Shown here: positions 7,404 to 13,712 of the stretch, in pieces
Layout: each line of letters starts with the position of its first letter
Numbering within the stretch: position 1 is the stretch's first letter
Assembly (NCBI RefSeq): GCF_000368925.1
Contig: NZ_KB849756.1
Span: forward strand, 1,708,598-1,722,386
Source of the DNA: Acinetobacter bereziniae LMG 1003 = CIP 70.12
GTDB lineage: Bacteria > Pseudomonadota > Gammaproteobacteria > Pseudomonadales > Moraxellaceae
DNA length: 13,789 bases
Direction: 5' to 3'
Made by a program: the position numbers and the translations under genes
The notes under the pieces: model-generated
Database searches by the model: none
Told to the model about the DNA's origin: nothing
What the model saw: the letters and a program-made list of their open reading frames with translations, nothing else

Positions 7404-7412
7404 TTTTATAGT
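7384..7412 (+). promoter_or_regulatory. Promoter of the HxlR-family gene
   Basis: TTGTTT (7384-7389), a 17-bp spacer and TATAGT (7407-7412) predict a start near 7419 and a leader of about 20 nt. No clear Shine-Dalgarno lies in that leader. The -35 box falls inside operator-like element B. Confidence 0.55.
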
Positions 7413-7438
7413 CTTAGTTTTGATGACGTGTAAATAAA

Positions 7439-7876
7439 ATGAATCAAGAAAAATACCAAGCCTGCCCTGTGGCTCGTTCAGTACAGTTGATTGGAGATCG
7501 TTGGGTCTTACTGATCATTAGAGATGCTTTTGATGGTCTTAAGCGTTTTAGCGATTTCCAAAAAAATTTAAATGTTGCCAAAAACATTCTCTCCGATCGT
7601 TTGACCAAATTAGTTGATGCGCAAATTCTTAAAACTCAACCTGCTTCAGATGGCTCTGCTTATTTAGAATATGCATTAACAGAACAAGGCATTGCCTTAT
7701 TTCCAATTGTGGTTGCATTCAGACAATGGGGCGAACAATTTTTATTTGATCACAATCAACCCCACTCTATTTTGATAGATCAACATACAGGAGAAGAGTT
7801 AGCACTTATGCAACCCATGACAAAACAAGGAAAGCAGATTCTTGCACAAGATACTTTCGTCAAAAAAATCTCTTAG
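7439..7876 (+). CDS. HxlR-family winged-helix transcriptional regulator
   Basis: A 145-aa DNA-binding protein. The N-terminal CPVARSVQLIGDRWVLLIIRD is the hallmark of HxlR proteins, with the family's conserved Cys at position 9. In some members (for example HypR) this Cys senses oxidants or electrophiles. Next come RFSDFQKNLNVAKNILSDRL (36-55), the helix-turn-helix with recognition helix, and YLEYALTEQG (75-84), the wing. The last 50 residues, with a further helix and the tail ending DTFVKKIS, exceed the minimal 110-aa family core and may aid dimerisation. It probably represses the divergent MFS gene, and itself, through the two repeats in the 104-bp gap. It is convergent with the ABC operon; the 65-bp gap between them shows no terminator hairpin. 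Confidence 0.93.
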   Translation: MNQEKYQACPVARSVQLIGDRWVLLIIRDAFDGLKRFSDFQKNLNVAKNILSDRLTKLVDAQILKTQPASDGSAYLEYALTEQGIALFPIVVAFRQWGEQFLFDHNQPHSILIDQHTGEELALMQPMTKQGKQILAQDTFVKKIS

Positions 7877-7941
7877 TTGCAAAATGCTTCCCTTGTACTC
7901 AACGTGCTAAGCTTTTTCAGTCGTAGAACCTGATGATGACA

Positions 7942-8808
7942 TTACTCCACCAGCAAATCTTTTGGATTGATGCTGTCGCCATAGACAGGTTTGAGTGTTT
8001 TCTCATAGGCTTGTTGGATTACACCTGCTTTAGATAATTTTTCGAGGTCTTGATTTAACCAATCTAAAAGTGCTTTGTCGCCCTTTTTCACTGCAGGTGC
8101 AATTAAATCATGCTGACCTAAGCTGGTAATACCTACTGTATAATTTGGGTTCTCTTTTGCCCAAGCCAAAACCAATAAATTATCATGAGCCAGTGCGACA
8201 CCTCGACCATCTTTCAACGCGTCAAAAGTTTCTGTATTTTGCTCATATTTCTGTAATTTAATTTCAGGATGGGATTTAGAGAAAAATGAATCTGCTGTAG
8301 TGCCTTTATTGACCAACAAGGTTTGCCCTTTTAATTGAGCCAGATCTGTAATCGGCTTGGCTTTAGGTGAAACCACTCCCAAAGAAACCTTTAAATAAGG
8401 TTTAGCAAAATCGACCACTTCCTGACGCTCAGGTGTCACAGTGAAATTGGCAAAAATAATATCCACTTTATTGGCTTTTAAATATTCAACACGATTAGCC
8501 GCCTCAGTTAAAACAAACTGAACTTTATTTTCATCACCCAATAAGTCTTTGGCAACATGCTTGGCAATTTCCACGTCGAAGCCTTGATTTTTACCTTGTG
8601 CATCGAGATAACCAAAAGGTGGTTTATCACTAAATACACCTATACGAACAACCCCATTTTTCTTAATCTGTTCAATACTGTTTGTCGCTGTTTGCTCAGG
8701 TTCGACCGTTTTGTCAGTGCTAGCTGTATTTTTATTACACGCCACCAAACCCAAGCTCAATACGGATGCCGCCAGTAAATGAGTGAACTGTTTAAGCGAT
8801 ATATTCAT
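7942..8808 (-). CDS. Polar amino acid ABC transporter substrate-binding lipoprotein (copy 2)
   Basis: A 288-aa periplasmic binding protein anchored by lipid. The signal ends in lipobox LVA-Cys24. Residues about 50-275 are a type II two-lobed fold of the GlnH/PEB1/HisJ class: VRIGVFSDKPPFGYLDAQGK, FDVEIAKHVAKDLLG, NRVEYLKANKVDIIFANFTV, and TPERQEVVDF with Arg128, the residue that binds the alpha-carboxylate. Asp209 in AHDN is the likely alpha-ammonium contact. Its ATG follows an AGAGG site, with a decoy out-of-frame ATG 5 nt upstream. It is the last gene of the operon and is about 60% identical, by eye, to the preceding gene. Residue 204 is Val (GRGVA) where copy 1 has Asp (GRGDA). The ligand is probably glutamate, aspartate or a related polar amino acid, but this cannot be fixed from sequence. 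Confidence 0.9.
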   Translation of the reverse strand: MNISLKQFTHLLAASVLSLGLVACNKNTASTDKTVEPEQTATNSIEQIKKNGVVRIGVFSDKPPFGYLDAQGKNQGFDVEIAKHVAKDLLGDENKVQFVLTEAANRVEYLKANKVDIIFANFTVTPERQEVVDFAKPYLKVSLGVVSPKAKPITDLAQLKGQTLLVNKGTTADSFFSKSHPEIKLQKYEQNTETFDALKDGRGVALAHDNLLVLAWAKENPNYTVGITSLGQHDLIAPAVKKGDKALLDWLNQDLEKLSKAGVIQQAYEKTLKPVYGDSINPKDLLVE

Positions 8809-8868
8809 TTCATTATCCTCTGCTCTATTTTGATATTTAAGCGATCGTTATTTTGATGTTTTGTTCAA

Positions 8869-9774
8869 CTATGATTTCGGTGTGACATCCAAAAAGACTT
8901 TGGAATCTATGGTTGTGCCATAAACGGGTTGTAGGGTTTGATCGTAAATTTTCTGAATTTCGCCCGTTTTTTGTAAGCTTAAAATTTCATGATTCAACCA
9001 AGCTAAAAGTTGCGTATCACCTTTTTTTACGGCTGGTGCAATAAAATCTTGGTTTCCAATTTGTTGAATCCCCGCAGTAAATGTTGGGTTTTCCGATGCC
9101 CATGCCAAGGCATAAGTGCTGTCTTGCGAAATAGCATCACCACGACCATCTTTAAGGGCATTAAATGCATCGGTATTTTGTTCAAACTTTAATAATTTAA
9201 TTTTTGGATAGTTCTTGGTGAAATAAATATCAGAAGTTGAACCTTTATTGACGATCAAGGTTTTACCTTCGAGCTGGTGAATATCTGTAATCACCTTAGC
9301 TTTAGGCGATACGATACCCAAGGCTGCCTTTAAATAAGGCTGAGCAAAATCGACCACTTGTTTACGCTCTGGTGTGACTGAAAAACTCGCAAATACGGCA
9401 TCCACTTTACCTGATTTTAAAAATTCCACACGGTTTGCAGCCTCAGTCACCACAAGTTCAATCTTATTTTCATCCCCAAGCATATCTTTGGTCACTCTTT
9501 TTGCTAAAGCGATATCAAAACCTTGTGGTTTACCCGTACTGTCCACATAACCAAATGGTGGATTATCGGCAAAAACGGCAACTCGAAAAATTCCTTTCTG
9601 CTTGATCTTTTCTAAAGATTGATCCTTTTGTTGATCCTGCGTGATCGATTGCTGTGATTCTGATGAGGGACTACAAGCAGTCATTATTCCCACACATAGT
9701 GCGATACCCAATGTTCGAACAGCCGTGGAAATTTTTAAAAAATTCGGAGATTGTGTTAAATAAGATAAAGCCAT
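8869..9774 (-). CDS. Polar amino acid ABC transporter substrate-binding lipoprotein (copy 1)
   Basis: A 301-aa lipid-anchored binding protein. The N-terminal region is long, with a hydrophobic core (LGIALCVGI) ending in lipobox MTA-Cys34. Then comes a Gln/Ser-rich linker and the two-lobed domain from about residue 55. Key positions are RVAVFADNPPFGYVD; GFDIALAKRVTKDMLG; TEAANRVEFLKSGKVDAVFA; TPERKQVVDF, with Arg137 as the alpha-carboxylate contact; and GRGDAISQDS, with Asp213 and the ligand-facing Asp218. It follows the ATPase gene by 31 bp and precedes its paralogue by 60 bp. It has a GAGG ribosome site very close to the ATG. The tandem pair implies a duplication, perhaps giving two ligand ranges for a single membrane complex. 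Confidence 0.9.
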   Translation of the reverse strand: MALSYLTQSPNFLKISTAVRTLGIALCVGIMTACSPSSESQQSITQDQQKDQSLEKIKQKGIFRVAVFADNPPFGYVDSTGKPQGFDIALAKRVTKDMLGDENKIELVVTEAANRVEFLKSGKVDAVFASFSVTPERKQVVDFAQPYLKAALGIVSPKAKVITDIHQLEGKTLIVNKGSTSDIYFTKNYPKIKLLKFEQNTDAFNALKDGRGDAISQDSTYALAWASENPTFTAGIQQIGNQDFIAPAVKKGDTQLLAWLNHEILSLQKTGEIQKIYDQTLQPVYGTTIDSKVFLDVTPKS

Positions 9775-9805
9775 ACTTCCTCGTTATTATTTCTAAATCG
9801 ATTTG

Positions 9806-10537
9806 CTAATAATTCAACATATTTAAAAATGCTTTCGCACGTTCAGTTTGTGGCTGCTGAAAAAACTGTTCAGGTGTGGCTTGTTCAATAATTTTGCCTT
9901 TGTCCATGAAGATAATACGATCTGCGACTTTTCGAGCAAACGACATTTCATGTGTCACGATCAACATGGTCATTCCCTCATGGGCAAGTTTCAACACCAC
10001 ATCCAAAACCTCTCGCACCATTTCTGGATCTAAAGCCGCTGTAATCTCATCCAGTAAAATCACTTGGGGTTGCATGACTAAAGAGCGCACTATTGCTATA
10101 CGTTGTTTTTGACCACCCGAAAGTTGTCGTGGATAATCCTGCTTGCGATCATATAATCCGACCCGCTTTAATAATTCATCCGCAACCTTTTCTGCTTCTA
10201 TGCGAAGACGTTTCTGAACTTTTAAGGGTCCTAACAGAATGTTATCAATCACATTCATATGTCCAAAAAGTTCGTAGTTTTGAAACACCATGCCAATTTT
10301 TTGACGTACATCAACCCATGGTAAATCCTGCCCTAACACTCCCGAACCCTCTAAATAGATCTGACCGCCTTGGATCTTTTCCAAGCCATTAATACAGCGC
10401 AACAAAGTGCTTTTTCCGCATCCTGAAGGACCCAGAACCACCACAACCTCACCTTGTTTTACGTCCAAATCTATGCCTTGTAAAATATGACTTTCTGCAA
10501 ATGATTTCTGTAATTGTTGTATAGATAACAAAGTCAT
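9806..10537 (-). CDS. Polar amino acid ABC transporter ATP-binding protein (GltL/GlnQ type)
   Basis: The ATPase that powers the importer, on the cytoplasmic face of the two permeases. I place the start at 10535-10537, giving 243 aa, the usual size. Its ATG overlaps the permease stop as ATGA, a standard coupled start; the frame stays open further upstream, but that stretch is permease DNA. All motifs are intact: Walker A GPSGCGKST (36-44), Q-loop Gln86 (MVFQNYELFGHM), signature LSGGQKQR (139-146), Walker B VILLDE (159-164) and switch His196 (IVTHE). It ends with TAG 31 bp before binding-protein copy 1. The class (PAAT: GlnQ, GltL, HisP) is clear from the GIDLDVKQGEVVVVLGPSG start and the FLNML end. 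Confidence 0.95.
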   Translation of the reverse strand: MTLLSIQQLQKSFAESHILQGIDLDVKQGEVVVVLGPSGCGKSTLLRCINGLEKIQGGQIYLEGSGVLGQDLPWVDVRQKIGMVFQNYELFGHMNVIDNILLGPLKVQKRLRIEAEKVADELLKRVGLYDRKQDYPRQLSGGQKQRIAIVRSLVMQPQVILLDEITAALDPEMVREVLDVVLKLAHEGMTMLIVTHEMSFARKVADRIIFMDKGKIIEQATPEQFFQQPQTERAKAFLNMLNY

Positions 10538-11205
10538 CGTGACTCCCAAACTTTTTCTAAATGTGTTGCCAAACGAGATAAGGGATAGCAAATGAGGAAA
10601 TATAAAAAGAAGATCAAACCATAGATCCACAGCGAGGCATTGGGTACAACCAACAGCGAGTTTTCAATAATTTGTTGTCCAACTTTGATCACTTCCACCA
10701 CCCCGATCAGGACAGCCAAGGAACTGGTTTTGATCATACGGGTAAACAAATTGATTGCACCAGGCGTAACACGTTTAAGGCTCAATGGAAAAACCACAAA
10801 ACTCAAAGTTTGTATTGGGCTCAAACCCAGTGCATAGGCAGCATCCTTTTGATGCTGATCAATAGAGGTGATTGCCGCTCGGACCAAATCACCCATTTCC
10901 GCAGTTCCCCACAAAACAAAAACAACAATGCAAACCAACACTGCTGACCATTGCCAGTTAAACCATGTTGCAAAACCAAAGTAGAAAACAAACAGTAAAA
11001 CCAGAATAGGGATGATGCGTATCGCCTCTAAGTACAGACGACAAATTGCTTTAATCAGAATATTTTTTGAGGTCATGATCACCCCCAAAACAGTGCCAAA
11101 AATTGCCGAGAAAAATACAGAAATGAAGGCGATTTTGGCAGTAACCCATAGCCCTTCAAACAACCGAACAAGGTGGCTTGTTTGAAAGAGATAATCAAAC
11201 TCCAT
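10534..11205 (-). CDS. Polar amino acid ABC transporter permease (second subunit)
   Basis: A 223-aa inner-membrane protein with about five helices, a normal length for HisM/GltK-type subunits. The EAA loop that docks to the ATPase is visible as DAAYALGLSPIQTLSFVVFP (121-140), preceded by AEMGDLVRAAITSI. The start has a strong GGAGGGC site 5 nt away and lies 11 bp inside the upstream permease gene; its stop overlaps the ATPase ATG. This tight overlap chain shows that the permeases and ATPase are made together in fixed proportion. With the other permease it should form the heterodimeric channel. Confidence 0.93.
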   Translation of the reverse strand: MEFDYLFQTSHLVRLFEGLWVTAKIAFISVFFSAIFGTVLGVIMTSKNILIKAICRLYLEAIRIIPILVLLFVFYFGFATWFNWQWSAVLVCIVVFVLWGTAEMGDLVRAAITSIDQHQKDAAYALGLSPIQTLSFVVFPLSLKRVTPGAINLFTRMIKTSSLAVLIGVVEVIKVGQQIIENSLLVVPNASLWIYGLIFFLYFLICYPLSRLATHLEKVWESR

Positions 11206-11863
11206 GGCTTGCCCTCCGACTACGGTATTCCAGATAACTGGTAAGAATAGAGACAGGCATTAAAATAATCAGATAGGACAGGATCAGCAGAAACAATGCT
11301 TCTGTGGTCTTATAGTCCATACCAATCAAGTCTTTGGTGACAAATAGTAATTCAACCACGGCGATTGCACTGACGACTGAACTTTCTTTAATCAGAAATA
11401 AACAGTTTGCCCCAATTGCAGGAATCGAAACGGATAGGGCTTGGGGGAAAACGACATATTGAAAGACTTGCACTCGATTCAGACCAATACTTTCCCCTGA
11501 ATCAATTTGCCCTTGGGCAACTGATTGCAATCCTGCCCGAAACGCTTCCGCCATATAGCTTCCACCTAAGAAGGTCAAACCGATCACACCACAGGTAAAT
11601 CCATCGATTTTGATTCCTAATTTGGGTAAACCGTAATAAAGGAAAAAAAGCTGAATTAATAAGGGGGTATTGCGAGATAGCTCAATATAAACTTTGGCTA
11701 TTTTGTCGAATACACGTACTTGATAAGTCATCAAAATACTGCATATTAAACCCACCAAGATGGCGAGAATAATGCTGATGATTGAGATTTTAAGTGTCGT
11801 CAGCGTTGCCGAAACAAACTGAGGCATCACACTATAGATATATTGCCAATTCAAAGAAATCAT
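11195..11863 (-). CDS. Polar amino acid ABC transporter permease (first subunit)
   Basis: A 222-aa inner-membrane permease of the HisQ/GltJ type and first gene of the operon. An N-terminal helix pair (SATLTTLKISIISIILAILV) is followed by the family's IELSRNTPLLIQLFFLYYGLP (60-80) and the coupling loop SYMAEAFRAGLQSV-AQGQIDSGESIGLNRVQ. The EAA motif is degenerate (DSGESIG instead of EAAxxxG), which is common in one of the two subunits. The ribosome site before the ATG is poor. The 190-bp AT-rich gap upstream must hold the operon promoter, but no convincing -35/-10 pair stands out. Confidence 0.92.
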   Translation of the reverse strand: MISLNWQYIYSVMPQFVSATLTTLKISIISIILAILVGLICSILMTYQVRVFDKIAKVYIELSRNTPLLIQLFFLYYGLPKLGIKIDGFTCGVIGLTFLGGSYMAEAFRAGLQSVAQGQIDSGESIGLNRVQVFQYVVFPQALSVSIPAIGANCLFLIKESSVVSAIAVVELLFVTKDLIGMDYKTTEALFLLILSYLIILMPVSILTSYLEYRSRRASHGV

Positions 11864-12053
11864 CCAGAATAATTATTTTATGCAATGTGCTAAAGCAGAA
11901 AAAATGATTTTGAACTATCTTACAGCGATATTTTTTTCTAAATAAATATGATTATCAGATAAGCTTTTCGATAAATATAATGGTCCGTCGTTGATTTTTT
12001 ATAGAGAATATCGGGGGGATAATCAGAACAATAAAGCACAAGATTTAAAGTAA

Positions 12054-12251
12054 TTAATCCACGTTCACCAACTCCAATTGCTCCATACATGCGGTACAAA
12101 AAATCACAGACTCATTGTCCAAGCTTTGAATTTGCAGTTCATAGACAAAACCTGTCAAGGTTCGATTACAGCCATCACATTGTTGTAAATTAAAATGGCA
12201 AATGAAATCCACATGCTCATAGATATAGTATCCGTCTGTATATGCTGTCAT
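12054..12251 (-). CDS. Small Cys-rich (zinc-ribbon-like) protein
   Basis: A 65-aa cytoplasmic protein of unknown function with a good start (AAGGGA 6 nt upstream). It has two knuckles, Cys25-x-x-Cys28 (QQCDGCNRTL) and Cys52-x-x-Cys55 (VIFCTACMEQL), separated by 23 residues. This is the spacing and beta context expected for one four-Cys zinc ribbon. Cys18 is extra. The N-terminus is Tyr-rich (YTDGYYIYEHVDF). Short proteins of this shape often work as accessory or protein-protein modules, but no family is recognised. It is on the same strand as the ABC operon, 190 bp upstream of it, and is probably transcribed separately. Confidence 0.65.
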   Translation of the reverse strand: MTAYTDGYYIYEHVDFICHFNLQQCDGCNRTLTGFVYELQIQSLDNESVIFCTACMEQLELVNVD

Positions 12252-12292
12252 GTGATCCCTTCAAAGCCAATATTCTTGTTACCATTTTAAAG

Positions 12293-12321
12293 TTTTTAGC
12301 TTGGAAATTGGGCTTAGACAA
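12293..12321 (-). promoter_or_regulatory. Candidate promoter of the small Cys-rich protein
   Basis: On the minus strand TTGTCT (12316-12321), a 17-bp spacer and TAAAAA (12293-12298) predict a leader of about 35 nt. The sequence fit is moderate. Confidence 0.38.
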
Positions 12322-12377
12322 CTTACTTCGCGACAAGAATAGACGCGTAGATTTAAATGCAATTAGAGGTGTACACT

Positions 12378-12606
12378 TTACTTAACTTTTATAGTTTTAT
12401 TAATTAAATAACTCTTAGCCACTATATTAAAAATGAGCTGTTGTATTACTTTGTATTTTTCAAATAGTCCTTCTCCTAAATGTGATTTCAATGATGTTAG
12501 TGCGCTTGGCTTTGCATCAAAAATTTAATTCCTTTATTTTGGTTAGCACTCTTTTCTAAAGAAAATATCCATCTTTACGAATCTCAAATAGAGGGTAAAT
12601 ATTCAT
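12378..12606 (-). pseudogene. Broken small gene, two single-base losses in T-runs
   Basis: No intact frame exists, but reading the minus strand from ATG 12604-12606 gives MNIYPLFEIRKDGYF, then a stop just after a T4 run (12562-12565). One extra T there restores SLEKSANQNKGIKF. One extra T in the T5 run at 12519-12523 restores FDAKPSALTSLKSHLGEG, and the frame runs on through LFEKYKVIQQLIFNIVAK to a TAA at 12378. With both fixes the 229 bases become exactly 77 codons, a coherent 76-aa hydrophilic protein. No family is recognised and no ribosome site is seen. Both faults are in homopolymers, so assembly or sequencing error must be considered alongside real decay. This fills most of the 12252-12629 gap. 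Confidence 0.5.
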
Positions 12607-12629
12607 ATTATTAACTATAAAACAACTAC

Positions 12630-12979
12630 TTGCATACTATTTATAATTTTCAGAAATATTTTGGGACAGGGATCCACTTTAGTTATGAAGCACTACAGCT
12701 TTCCCAATTATTTCTAGATTTCTTAAAAAGTCAAAGTCAAGAATATGTAATTCTTGACTTGATGATTTATTTGCGATGGTGGAAGAATCAGATACTCAAA
12801 ATGTGTACTCGATTTTAATCAAAATGTTAAATTTTTATCCTCAACTCCTAAAAAATCCTAACCTAAAAAAGGTTAAAGCTTACTCTCACTTAGCGCTTTC
12901 TGTTGAACTATATTTAGAAGAGAATATGCGAAATGATTTAGATGCTGATGTGGTCCAATTTGTTAACATTGAATCATAA
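12630..12979 (+). pseudogene. Broken gene with a 5-bp tandem duplication (CTTGACTTGA)
   Basis: Two overlapping frames belong together. From 12630 (a TTG, 9 nt after an in-frame TAA) the first frame reads HTIYNFQKYFGTGIHFSY and on to FLKSQSQEYVIL. At 12747-12760 the DNA has ATT-CTTGA-CTTGA-TGAT. Removing one CTTGA unit joins the frame directly to DDLFAMVEESDTQNVYSI, which then runs through KMLNFYPQLLKNPNLKKVKAY to FVNIES and a stop. The repaired product is about 114 aa, helical and acidic at the end, with no signal or membrane segment. Its true start is unclear, so the 5' end may be lost too. I do not recognise the family; small helical proteins in such decayed patches are often orphan immunity genes, but that is a guess. 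Confidence 0.55.
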
Positions 12980-13029
12980 AAGATAAATCAAAAACCTAAA
13001 AACAAACTCAAAGAATTTCTTTTAATAAA

Positions 13030-13491
13030 CTATAAAAAATTATTAAAATCATAATCATATTCTTCTATTTCTTCCATTGTCCAAATATGACCATCTAATT
13101 TATCCACACTGATCCCTGCACCCGCTTTTTCCTCAAATAAATGAGACAACGGAAATCGCCAAACAACAGGAGAATCCATTCCCATAAAACTCGTTTTAGT
13201 TATGTGATAATTTTCCAAATCTATTGCTTTTAATGCATATTCAAATGCTTGATCTATTGATAAATTTGCCTGATCTCGATACTGAATTGGAACATTATAA
13301 ATTTGCATTTTCCGTTTTCGGAATTCTGTAATAAAATTTACTAGTGTTATACGGCGAACATTAACATTCAAATATCCTTGATAACTTTTCTCTGGGTCAT
13401 ATGTAAAATGTGGTTCCAAGATATGTAAATATTCTAGAGGTGAATAATCATCCAAAATATGAGGAATATATAAGTCACAAATTTTCTGCAT
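13030..13491 (-). CDS. Hypothetical protein, 153 aa
   Basis: An intact cytoplasmic protein with no signal peptide, no membrane helices and an acidic C-terminus (IWTMEEIEEYDYDFNNF). It looks mixed alpha/beta: YLNVNVRRITLVNFITEFRK, a Gln/Asp helix (ANLSIDQAFEYALKAIDLEN), VVWRFPLSHLFEEKAGAGIS and KLDGHIWTM. A WRFPLSH-like strand with an acidic tail is reminiscent of toxin-immunity proteins, but no family is recognised. The start at 13491 has only a weak purine-rich site. It lies 48 bp beyond the tRNA-pair terminator, with no convincing promoter between, so transcription may depend on read-through. The base composition is more AT-rich than the metabolic genes in the window, which hints at acquisition. 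Confidence 0.6.
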   Translation of the reverse strand: MQKICDLYIPHILDDYSPLEYLHILEPHFTYDPEKSYQGYLNVNVRRITLVNFITEFRKRKMQIYNVPIQYRDQANLSIDQAFEYALKAIDLENYHITKTSFMGMDSPVVWRFPLSHLFEEKAGAGISVDKLDGHIWTMEEIEEYDYDFNNFL

Positions 13492-13539
13492 AGATAATTT
13501 TCTTAAGTTATTTTTTTTAGTTTATCAAATTACAGACAC

Positions 13540-13562
13540 AAAAAAACCGCAATGAAGCGGTT
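13540..13562 (-). terminator. Rho-independent terminator after the right-hand tRNA-Arg pair
   Basis: The hairpin AACCGC / GCGGTT (13545-13550 with 13557-13562, loop AATGAA) is followed by T7 on the minus strand. It lies 26 bp past the tRNA 3' end. It differs from the terminator at 5824-5850 by one loop base and a shorter arm. Confidence 0.82.
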
Positions 13563-13588
13563 GATTTACCATCCGAAGATGTTCAAGT

Positions 13589-13665
13589 TGGTGCGCTCAG
13601 AGAGATTCGAACTCCCGACCCCTTAGTTCGTAGCCAAGTGCTCTATCCAGCTGAGCTATGAGCGC
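13589..13665 (-). tRNA. tRNA-Arg(ACG), CCA encoded
   Basis: Identical over all 77 nt to the copy at 5867-5943: same acceptor stem, ACG anticodon, T-arm and encoded CCA. It follows the last copy after a 47-bp spacer with no promoter, so both are presumably cut from one precursor. The six bases beyond the CCA end (CAAC side, + strand TCAAGT) also match copy 1. Confidence 0.97.
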
Positions 13666-13712
13666 AATACTTGTGTTGCCTAAAGGCATTCGTTACATGT
13701 TGATTAACTTAT

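Noticed and set aside
7877..7941. Possible terminator between the convergent HxlR and binding-protein genes
   Set aside because: No stable hairpin followed by a T-run could be found on either strand.
9848..10392. Several plus-strand open frames of 60-100 codons opposite the ABC ATPase
   Set aside because: They are shadows of a protein with all five ABC motifs; none has a start signal or a plausible protein.
10538..10630. 31-residue N-terminal extension of the ABC ATPase
   Set aside because: This DNA encodes the C-terminus of the upstream permease; the ATGA overlap at 10534-10537 gives the normal family start.
12010..12016. Run of six G in an AT-rich gap upstream of the ABC operon
   Set aside because: A single G-run with no partner runs cannot form a quadruplex and matches no operator I know.
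12242..12385. 47-codon plus-strand frame containing a basic stretch RDKNRRVDLNAIRG
   Set aside because: It overlaps the start and candidate promoter of the small Cys-rich gene and the end of the broken minus-strand gene, has no ribosome site and no recognisable family.
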